Part shown: in pieces, positions 27,771 to 34,219 of the stretch
Position numbering within the stretch: the stretch's first letter is position 1
How the letters are laid out: each line of letters opens with the position of its first letter
Assembly: GCA_029007885.1 (NCBI GenBank)
Contig: JAQXIR010000142.1
Coordinates: 1 to 34,219, forward strand
Direction: 5' to 3'
Source of the DNA: Lachnospiraceae bacterium
GTDB taxonomy: Bacteria; Bacillota; Clostridia; Lachnospirales; Lachnospiraceae
DNA: 34,219 nt
Notes under the pieces: model-generated
Database searches by the model: none
Told to the model about the DNA's origin: nothing
What the model saw: the letters and a program-made list of their open reading frames with translations, nothing else
Program-made: the position numbers and the translations under genes

Positions 27771-29306
27771 ATGAAAAAAATACCTGAATTCCTATTAAAA
27801 CAAAAAACACTGATAATGATTCTCCTATTCTGCCTATTTACTGCGATTATGCAGGGAAATTCTTATCTGTTTTATCAGACTTCCCATGCAGCAAAATCTA
27901 TGATTATGGCATTGGTCATCTTCGGTTACTTTGTTTTGTTATATATCTGTTACATCAAAAAGCTGCTGAATGAAGAAAATAAAATATTTTTTATTATTCT
28001 CGCCGGTGTAATTCTTCGGAGTTTTTATGTGATTTTTACCGGTGTAAATGACAGACAGCATGATGAAGGTGCCTTTTCTTCCCTGTATGACACCTCTGTA
28101 AATGCGGGTCATCTTGGATATATTGAATATCTGTGTAAGTTCAAACATCTTCCCGATTTCAGTCCTTATGAGATGTTTTCGTATTACCATCCGCCGGTGC
28201 ACCATATCCTTTCTGCTTTGTTCATCGGTCTCAATATTATCCTGGGAGTCGGTGAAGAGCTGGCATTTGAAAACGTTCAGGTACTTACCCTGTTCTATTC
28301 TTCCGTCTGTATTATGATTTCCTACGGGATTTTCAAAAAACTGCATTTTCAACAGACCGGAATTTGTCTGGCTACTGCGCTGATTGCTTTCCATCCCGGA
28401 ATGATTTTTATGTCGGGAAGTGTTAATAATGATATGTTGGCAACAACTCTCACATTTGCCTGCTTCTATTTTGCCATTACCTGGATACGGGAAAAGACGC
28501 TTGTCAATCTTATAAAAATCGCACTTTCTCTCGGATTTGGCATGATTACAAAGTTGAATGTCGCTGTTATGGCATTTCCGCTTGCTGTTGTTTTCCTACT
28601 CTATTTTATCGATCAGGTAAAGGCAAAAAGCACGCTAAAATGCATTCGCGACTATGCGATTTTTCTTGTGATTACCGCCGGAATCGGTTTATCCTGGGTT
28701 ATTCGTAATCTTATTTTTTACCGTACCAATCCCGGCGTTCCCGTGCTTACCGAAGAGTCCATTCTTTACATCGGGCGTTTTTCTTTATGGGATATTTTTG
28801 GAATCCCGACAAATTTTCTGATGGAATATCCTTTTCACACCATTAACGGCACACAGATTTGCAACGCCTGGCTGATTCTCTTCCGCACTTCTATTTTCGC
28901 GGAAGTACGCCCTGCCGATTTGTCTGATTTCTTAATGGCATTATGCCAAATTGCACTGGTTCTTGCCATGGTATTCGGTATTTTATATGCTGTTACCACT
29001 ATCGTAATGCAGATTAAAGAAATAAAACGCGGGAACAAAGAACTCGGCATTTTCCTTCTTAGCGGATATATTGCTGTTGTTCTGACTTTTATTGCCTTTA
29101 TTATCAAATATCCTTACACCTGCAGTTGTGACTTCCGATACGTTGTGATCAGTATTCTTTTTACCGCGATTACCATATGCCAGTTGAATGTGACCGGTAA
29201 GGAGTCCGGCAAGTTTGCTAAGAATATAGCATTTTTCTTCAATGGGGGAATTTTATTCTTGTTGTCACTTACTACCATGATTTTATTATTCTGGAATCAA
29301 TGGTAA
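27771..29306 (+). CDS. GT-C membrane glycosyltransferase, PMT_2-like (third)
   Basis: 511 aa with about a dozen hydrophobic helices. Seen: NDRQHDEGAF with Asp98-Glu99, a second loop motif SYYHPPVHH (His140), and SGSVNNDMLATTLTF, a stretch typical of this type of GT-C protein. TKLNVAVMAFPLAVV and the RNL(I/F)FY loop fit too. ATG 27771 is preferred to the one just before it because AGGA lies seven bases upstream. Transcribed divergently from the other two glycosyltransferase genes, with its own promoter. Its last 21 bases overlap the end of the converging DUF5688 gene. Acceptor and donor unknown. Confidence 0.85.
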   Translation: MKKIPEFLLKQKTLIMILLFCLFTAIMQGNSYLFYQTSHAAKSMIMALVIFGYFVLLYICYIKKLLNEENKIFFIILAGVILRSFYVIFTGVNDRQHDEGAFSSLYDTSVNAGHLGYIEYLCKFKHLPDFSPYEMFSYYHPPVHHILSALFIGLNIILGVGEELAFENVQVLTLFYSSVCIMISYGIFKKLHFQQTGICLATALIAFHPGMIFMSGSVNNDMLATTLTFACFYFAITWIREKTLVNLIKIALSLGFGMITKLNVAVMAFPLAVVFLLYFIDQVKAKSTLKCIRDYAIFLVITAGIGLSWVIRNLIFYRTNPGVPVLTEESILYIGRFSLWDIFGIPTNFLMEYPFHTINGTQICNAWLILFRTSIFAEVRPADLSDFLMALCQIALVLAMVFGILYAVTTIVMQIKEIKRGNKELGIFLLSGYIAVVLTFIAFIIKYPYTCSCDFRYVVISILFTAITICQLNVTGKESGKFAKNIAFFFNGGILFLLSLTTMILLFWNQW

Positions 29307-30191
29307 GCTTAAGAGTTGTTCCCTTTTTCGGGAATAGAGATATGCGTGATTGGACAATATTTCTTCTTGCTTTAACTGTGTAGCATTAACTTCTTGTACC
29401 ATTTTTGATAAATATGCTTCATCCGTTCCGTATTTTCCGGGTAATAAGATGACTTCATGAACAGAACTTGGAAGAATATAAATGTCGTCTTCAAAATATT
29501 CGGCAATGTCTGTCAGAATATCCGGGTACAGGATACTGACAGCTCCGTTTAATCTTGCCTTGTTTGTCAGAATATACATGGAAAGGTTCCCGTATTCCAT
29601 CTTCTTTTCATACATCTCATCCACGACTTTTCGCATATCAATCAAATCTGCCGGATAAATCTTCGGAGTGTTTTTCATCGCATCTGCAAACAATTCTGTC
29701 TCTGTGATTTCCCACATGGAAAGGTGTTCCTTCCTAATCGTAATAGACCCCGTCCCTATCATATCGTTGATAATTACGCAATGGCAGACAATTGCAAGAT
29801 CCAGATATCGAATATAGGGAATCTCTTCTAAAAATTCCCGGTTCATATCATAATTAAGTAGTTTTACTGCCAGTTTTGTCTTTACTTTTTCGTATTCCGA
29901 AAAAAACTCAATATCAAAACTTTCGTCCGGACGATTTTCCCGATAAAGTACTATCATTTTTTCCAGAATCTCACCAAAGGATGTTCCCGTTTCATAAAGC
30001 CTGTATGGTTCATCCAGATAGATTGTCGGTGCAATATTGGTTGTTTCATCGGCAATTGTAATTCCTGTAAGCACAATTCCGTTCGTTTTATTCACTTTTT
30101 GAATTTCAACCCGCATGAACTTTCCAAAATACTCCTGCAAGGCCGTTTGTACGGCATTTGTAAATTCTTCAAAATTTGTTATTTCTGTCAT
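29286..30191 (-). CDS. DUF5688-type protein
   Basis: 301 aa, soluble, acidic. I recognise the DUF5688 pattern common in Lachnospiraceae: an opening FEEFTNAVQTALQEYFG, NGIVLTGITIADETTNIAPT, then IYLDEPYRLYETG, and an end with LPSSVHEVILLP. No catalytic motif is obvious and the role of the family is unknown. AAGGAGG lies right before ATG 30191. It starts only about 20 bp after the efp terminator's T-run, so it depends on read-through or on a promoter hidden in the hairpin region. Its 3' end overlaps the converging glycosyltransferase gene by 21 bp. Confidence 0.8.
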   Translation of the reverse strand: MTEITNFEEFTNAVQTALQEYFGKFMRVEIQKVNKTNGIVLTGITIADETTNIAPTIYLDEPYRLYETGTSFGEILEKMIVLYRENRPDESFDIEFFSEYEKVKTKLAVKLLNYDMNREFLEEIPYIRYLDLAIVCHCVIINDMIGTGSITIRKEHLSMWEITETELFADAMKNTPKIYPADLIDMRKVVDEMYEKKMEYGNLSMYILTNKARLNGAVSILYPDILTDIAEYFEDDIYILPSSVHEVILLPGKYGTDEAYLSKMVQEVNATQLKQEEILSNHAYLYSRKREQLLSLPLIPE

Positions 30192-30211
30192 TTTTTCCTC
30201 CTTTTTGACAT

Positions 30212-30247
30212 AAAAAAAGACAACGCATTCCTAAGAATCGTTGTCTT
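30212..30247 (-). terminator. Terminator of the aro-efp unit
   Basis: Minus strand: AAGACAACG/CGTTGTCTT stem with an inner ATTC/GAAT part, followed by seven T (30212-30218). Confidence 0.88.
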
Positions 30248-30283
30248 ATAAGCCTGATATCTGATTATCTCCCGCTTTAAACG

Positions 30284-30841
30284 TTACACTCTGGAGAGAT
30301 ATTCACCTGTACGTGTGTCGATTTTAATTGTATCACCCTGATCTACGAATAACGGTACGGAAACAGTTGCTCCTGTTTCAACAGTAGCCGGTTTGGTAGC
30401 ACCGGTAGCGGTATCGCCTTTAAAGCCGGGTTCTGTCTCTGTGATAACCAATTCAACAAACAGCGGCGGTTCGATTGCAAATACATTTCCATTATGGGAA
30501 CATACTTTACACATCTCATTTTCTTTTACGAATTTTAATGCATCTCCGATGGCATCTTTGCCAAGAGCAATCTGTTCGTAGTTCTCTGTATCCATGAAAT
30601 AATATAAATCACCGTCGTTGTACAGATACTGCATATCTTTTCTATCGATACGTGCCTGTGGGCATTTTTCAGTCGGACGGAAAGTTTTTTCAACAACACC
30701 GCCGCTCTTGATGTTTTTTAATTTTGTTCTGACAAATGCGGCTCCCTTTCCGGGTTTTACATGCTGAAATTCGATAATCTGATAAATATTACCTTCTATT
30801 TCAATCGTAACACCATTTCTGAAATCACCTGCAGAAATCAT
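30284..30841 (-). CDS. efp: Elongation factor P
   Basis: 185 aa, standard length. Relieves ribosome stalling at proline runs. Seen: [18 protein letters not shown], the loop [14 protein letters not shown] with Lys32 at its tip (the residue modified in other species), and the C-terminal signature [20 protein letters not shown]. The ATG at 30841 is chosen because it gives the family's usual MIS start and has AGGAGG upstream; a longer frame to 30865 has no site. Lys32 is the residue that carries the aminopentanol group in Bacillus; whether it is modified here cannot be seen. It follows aroQ by 58 bp. Confidence 0.96.
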   Translation of the reverse strand: MISAGDFRNGVTIEIEGNIYQIIEFQHVKPGKGAAFVRTKLKNIKSGGVVEKTFRPTEKCPQARIDRKDMQYLYNDGDLYYFMDTENYEQIALGKDAIGDALKFVKENEMCKVCSHNGNVFAIEPPLFVELVITETEPGFKGDTATGATKPATVETGATVSVPLFVDQGDTIKIDTRTGEYLSRV

Positions 30842-30899
30842 AATTATTCCTCCTAAAATTTTCACGTTATAATTCTTTTCTAGTTTATACTATAATTCA

Positions 30900-31340
30900 T
30901 CATTTTTCAATAGTTTTTTCAAGCAGATAATCAACTGCCATCAGATAGCCGTTAAGTCCCTCACCAAATATCTGCCTATCGCATACCGGAGCCGTCACGG
31001 AAATCTTGCGGAACTCTTCTCTGCTGCTGATATCGGTAATGTGAACTTCTACTTTTGGAACACTAATACTTGCAAGGGCATCTCTGATTGCATAGCTATA
31101 ATGGGTGTATGCCCCCGGATTGATGATGATGCCTTCCGTTTTGTCAAAATAAGCTTCCTGTATTCTGTCAATGATTGCACCTTCATGATTGCTCTGAAAA
31201 AATACCGGCTCACAATGCTCCTTTTCACACTTCTCCCGGATAATAGAAAGCAGATATTCATAATCTTGTTTTCCATATAAATCCGGCTCACGGATTCCCA
31301 AAAAGTTTAGATTCGGACCGTTAATCACTAATATTTTCAT
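30900..31340 (-). CDS. aroQ: 3-dehydroquinate dehydratase, type II
   Basis: 146 aa; converts 3-dehydroquinate to 3-dehydroshikimate. Seen: the opening ILVINGPNLNFLGIREPDLYG with catalytic Tyr22, the substrate loop NPGAYTHYSYAIRDAL with Asn75 and His80, then VHITDISSREEFR with His100 and Arg111. The ATG at 31340 is chosen on the family start; AAGGAG from the end of aroK is about 13 bases away, a little far. A longer frame to 31382 overlaps aroK and lacks a site. It lies in the aroE-aroK-aroQ run. Confidence 0.95.
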   Translation of the reverse strand: MKILVINGPNLNFLGIREPDLYGKQDYEYLLSIIREKCEKEHCEPVFFQSNHEGAIIDRIQEAYFDKTEGIIINPGAYTHYSYAIRDALASISVPKVEVHITDISSREEFRKISVTAPVCDRQIFGEGLNGYLMAVDYLLEKTIEK

Positions 31341-31344
31341 CTTC

Positions 31345-31866
31345 TTATTTCTCACTCCTTCTGCAATATGACAAAATCTCATTCATAATCTCTTCAAAAG
31401 TCTTATCATCCGCCAAAATCACCACCTCGGCACCTTGTTCATAACATTCTTTTCTGGCATTCATCAAATCTTCGATTCTCCCTCTCGGATTTTCTCCCTG
31501 CAGAAGTGGTCTTTTTTCGTCATTTTTCAGTCGTCGGTATACCGTATCCGGAGATACCTTCAGATAAACAACAGTCCCCAGTTCTCTTAAAAGTCTCCTG
31601 TTTTCTTCTCTTACTGCAAGGCCGCCGCCGACAGAAATAACTGCCGGTTCTTTCTTTTGACGTAACAGTCTGCGAATACATTCCGTTTCCATATTACGAA
31701 AGGCTTTTTCTCCGTCGGATGCAAAAATATCCGAAATACTCTTTCCTTCTTCCTTTTCAATCAATTCATCGGTATCCAGGAAAGCAATGTCAAGTAAGCT
31801 TGCCAGTCTTTTTCCGACACTTGTCTTTCCACACCCCATAAATCCCGTTAAGATGATATTATTCAT
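31345..31866 (-). CDS. aroK: Shikimate kinase
   Basis: 173 aa; phosphorylates shikimate. Seen: Walker A GFMGCGKTS with Lys14, the Asp pair LDTDELIEK (Asp31, Asp33), the AFRNMETE helix, GGG(L/A) near VISVGGGLA, and the lid RPLLQG. ATG 31866 is chosen (AAGGA 11 bases upstream); a GTG at 31875 is too close to the same site. The first eight bases overlap the end of aroE, so the two are coupled. Confidence 0.94.
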   Translation of the reverse strand: MNNIILTGFMGCGKTSVGKRLASLLDIAFLDTDELIEKEEGKSISDIFASDGEKAFRNMETECIRRLLRQKKEPAVISVGGGLAVREENRRLLRELGTVVYLKVSPDTVYRRLKNDEKRPLLQGENPRGRIEDLMNARKECYEQGAEVVILADDKTFEEIMNEILSYCRRSEK

Positions 31867-32734
31867 GAATCCCACATTCCTTTTTCAATACTTCGTATAC
31901 GCTTGCGATAACATCCTCCGGAACCGTTACATTGTTCCACAGTTCATAAGCCAGTACGCCCTGATACAGCAGCATTTTAAGGCCATGGTATGCTTTGGCA
32001 CCCTGTTCTCTTGCAAGACGCATAAAAGTGGTTTCCTGCGGTGTATAAATCAAATCATAGACAACCCCTGCCTTTTGAAAGAAATTGGGTTCAGAAATCG
32101 GAGTTTCCTCCACATGCGGATACAATCCTGCTTTTGTAGCCTGCAGTACAAGATACCCCTCTCCCGGAATCTTGTCATATTCGCAAAGTGCAAGCGGTAT
32201 TACATTGGTAAAACCTGTTTTTTCTATAATTTCATCCCGGATTCTGACTGCTTTTTGGGGCGTACGATTCAGCAGATAGACTTCTTTTGCCTGCTTCCAT
32301 GCACATAAAAATGCTGCTGCTCTCGCCGCGCCTCCTGCACCTACTATGATAATCCTGTTTCCTGAGATTTCAATTCCCTCACTTAAGAGAGCTCGATATA
32401 GTCCCGGCATATCCGTATTATAGCCTTTATATCCGTTTTCTGTCCGCACCAGAGTATTGACTGCCCCAATTTGTTCGGCTTTACTGTCAATACTTTTAAG
32501 ATGTGGAATTACTGCACTTTTATATGGTACCGTAACGTTCATTCCCACGACACCGAGTGCAAAAGCTCCTGCAATGGCATTCGAAATATCCTCTTTTACG
32601 GGAAATGGTACATAGACCATATTTTTTCCCATACATGCAGCCAGCGTATTATGAATTGTCGGTGACATCGTATGCGTAACCGGATTGCCGATTACTCCCA
32701 TCAGTTCTGTTTTTCCGTTAATCATACTTATCAT
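31859..32734 (-). CDS. aroE: Shikimate dehydrogenase
   Basis: 291 aa; reduces 3-dehydroshikimate with NADPH. Seen: the shikimate-binding motif GNPVTHTMSPTIHN, catalytic Lys72 in NVTVPYKS, GAVNT with Asn93, Asp108 in GYNTDMPG, the nucleotide motif GAGGAARAA and NRTP. The first Ser of the usual SxS substrate motif is Thr22. Its ATG shares an ATGA with the stop of the upstream membrane gene and has no ribosome site of its own, so translation probably depends on coupling; an ATG at 32725 is an alternative. It leads the aroE-aroK-aroQ run. Confidence 0.94.
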   Translation of the reverse strand: MISMINGKTELMGVIGNPVTHTMSPTIHNTLAACMGKNMVYVPFPVKEDISNAIAGAFALGVVGMNVTVPYKSAVIPHLKSIDSKAEQIGAVNTLVRTENGYKGYNTDMPGLYRALLSEGIEISGNRIIIVGAGGAARAAAFLCAWKQAKEVYLLNRTPQKAVRIRDEIIEKTGFTNVIPLALCEYDKIPGEGYLVLQATKAGLYPHVEETPISEPNFFQKAGVVYDLIYTPQETTFMRLAREQGAKAYHGLKMLLYQGVLAYELWNNVTVPEDVIASVYEVLKKECGIHE

Positions 32735-34219
32735 TTTAATGAAATAACCAGAAACTCTTTTTGAGAATCCTGCGTATCCATTCCCTCCTGTAAATGTTTA
32801 ACAATACTCTGCTCATATTCTCCGGATTCTAACATCGACTGTGCAAATTCTCTGCGGATGCACAGATAATCAGATCCGTAATACGTTTCCCGAATATTTT
32901 CAAAAGTATCCTGCGGTGTAATCATTCCTTCCATTACATCCGGTCTGTAATAAGAGGAGCGAAAATCTATATCATTAAAAATGATAACAGATTTTTCCGG
33001 AATTTCTTCGTATTGTTCCTCCCATTGTGCCGTAAGCTGCTCATAATATCCACCTGTAGTTTTCACTCCTGCATTCATGCAAAGGGAAATGACTGCAATC
33101 AGAATCATTGCCGTCACACCGCCTCCGAAGAAACAGAATGCTTTCTTTCCTTTCAGGTAAGGAAGTAAAAGACCGATTAGCCCGATACAAATCAGGAAAG
33201 TTGCCGGTTCGAAAAAGCGAAAATAGAACGTGTCCATCGAGGATACATATCTGATTGCAATAAAAATCAGATAATACAAAATACCCATCGTAATCATAAC
33301 CGATTCCCTGCCGAAAAACTTCGCATGCCTTCCGACAAATACAGCCGCTCCCATGATGATGACACCCAATACAAAAACTTTCATCTCATATGGAAATCCC
33401 TCAATCAAGTCCGGAATCTGGAGAGAAAAAATATTGAAAAATTCCGTCAAAAGACTTTCGATTAAATCATTTGTCAGTTTTTCATAATCGTCCCACCAAA
33501 GCGTACGGCTTACCCCCGATGCCTTTCCGTTCATGATTTTATTCATCATCAGATATGCCAGACAGCATATTCCCGAAAGAAATGAAGATATTGTTAAGGA
33601 GACAGCCTTCTTTATCAGCAAACCGTCCTTTTTCTTGCAATATTGAATTGCCATGCACAGAATATAAAGTCCCGTCACAATAAAGACATAGATTCCAAAA
33701 TATCTTGTCAGGAAACAGCAAAGTCCAAGTATGGAAAGGAGCACATACCACTTTATCTTCGGTTCTTTTTCATTCAGTGTCTTCGCCAGAACAAGCGTAT
33801 ATGCTGCAAGAAACAACATAAACGGGATTTCGCTCCATGTATAATAAGTTAAATTCAAAAATCCGATGTTTGTCAAACAAAGTGCATAGACCCATGCATC
33901 TTCTTTAAACACAATCCTCATCAAAATCAAAATACCTGCAACAATAAGCATTGCCACAATCTTGGATGCCAAATAGGCATTCGCCTTTGTAATCACCATT
34001 ACCATTGCAATCATTGCTGGATAAATAATCGGCCAGTTTGCAAACCATGAGCGATATCCTGCCATCCCATCATAAGCAAATCCATTCCCGTTTACAAGAT
34101 TGACCGCTTCTCTTAAATATCCTGCCGAGTCTGCGGTAATATAAACACCTTTTTGATAAGCCCGAATATAGATACTGAGACAGACAGCAAAAAACAGCAA
34201 CAGAAAAAACAAATCATTT
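32731..34219 (-). CDS. GT-C-like membrane protein (fourth), 5' end outside the window
   Basis: At least 495 codons remain open to the right edge, with no ATG in frame near it; a TTG at 34212 is unlikely to be the start. About ten hydrophobic helices are visible. Near the N-terminus TADSAGYLREAVNLVNG and YRSWFANWPIIYP resemble the first loop of the GT39/PMT_2-like proteins, though the Asp-Glu pair is replaced by Asp-Ser. LTNIGFLNLTYYTWSEIPFM fits a later helix. A soluble tail of about 130 residues follows. A mannosyltransferase-like role is possible but not shown. Its stop overlaps the aroE start. Confidence 0.75.
   Translation of the reverse strand, partial: NDLFFLLLFFAVCLSIYIRAYQKGVYITADSAGYLREAVNLVNGNGFAYDGMAGYRSWFANWPIIYPAMIAMVMVITKANAYLASKIVAMLIVAGILILMRIVFKEDAWVYALCLTNIGFLNLTYYTWSEIPFMLFLAAYTLVLAKTLNEKEPKIKWYVLLSILGLCCFLTRYFGIYVFIVTGLYILCMAIQYCKKKDGLLIKKAVSLTISSFLSGICCLAYLMMNKIMNGKASGVSRTLWWDDYEKLTNDLIESLLTEFFNIFSLQIPDLIEGFPYEMKVFVLGVIIMGAAVFVGRHAKFFGRESVMITMGILYYLIFIAIRYVSSMDTFYFRFFEPATFLICIGLIGLLLPYLKGKKAFCFFGGGVTAMILIAVISLCMNAGVKTTGGYYEQLTAQWEEQYEEIPEKSVIIFNDIDFRSSYYRPDVMEGMITPQDTFENIRETYYGSDYLCIRREFAQSMLESGEYEQSIVKHLQEGMDTQDSQKEFLVISLK

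Noticed and set aside
34212-34219. TTG at 34212 as the start of the last membrane gene
   Set aside because: The frame stays open to the window edge and no ribosome site is visible, so the real start is most likely outside.

Overview
The window looks like a chromosomal segment from a low-to-moderate-GC Firmicute, most likely a Lachnospiraceae (Clostridia). The grounds are the strong AGGAGG ribosome sites, the glyS/recO/yqzL/era gene order, DUF4349 and DUF5688 proteins, a clostridial-type NADP glutamate dehydrogenase, a flavodiiron protein, and a very long fused acyl-CoA dehydratase activase. No phage, insertion sequence, plasmid gene or CRISPR array is visible.

Layout. (1) 17-9874, minus strand: one long run, in transcription order pseudo-rhomboid membrane protein, degenerate sigma-70-like protein, a 136-aa unknown, an M16C metallopeptidase, a DUF4349 lipoprotein, era, a small yqzL-like gene overlapping recO, then recO. 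A separate promoter at about 2063-2091 drives a lipoprotein and glyS. (2) 10071-14303, plus strand: a 1410-aa double activase fused to a HgdB-like region, divergent from the first block, each side with its own promoter. (3) 14323-18797, minus strand: VOC protein, RluF-type pseudouridine synthase, ligA, metA (predicted to use acetyl-CoA) and a 92-aa unknown, closed by a strong hairpin terminator. (4) 18826-19726: a decayed locus in which the start of one gene is joined to the tail of a chemotaxis receptor, plus a small membrane protein. (5) 19754-22966: a flavodiiron protein (plus) converging on gdhA (minus). The gdhA leader carries a possible 11-codon upstream ORF and competing hairpins. A helical unknown lies upstream of it. 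(6) 23026-24565: an SH3-repeat membrane protein behind a tRNA-Arg(CCG). (7) 24607-29306: three GT-C (GT39-like) membrane glycosyltransferases, two coupled on the minus strand and one divergent. (8) 29286-34219, minus strand: DUF5688, efp, aroQ, aroK, aroE and a fourth GT-C-like membrane protein cut by the window edge. aroE, aroK and the upstream membrane gene overlap at their stops and starts.

Most genes are housekeeping: translation (glyS, efp, rluF, era, tRNA-Arg), repair and replication (recO, ligA), the shikimate pathway (aroE, aroK, aroQ), methionine entry (metA), nitrogen assimilation (gdhA) and O2/NO defence (flavodiiron protein). The most unusual items are the head-of-operon trio (pseudo-rhomboid with a zinc ribbon, sigma-70 relative lacking DNA-recognition parts, small unknown), the gdhA leader, the fused activase, and the hidden small gene between recO and era. 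Functional proposals for these are inference from sequence reading alone.
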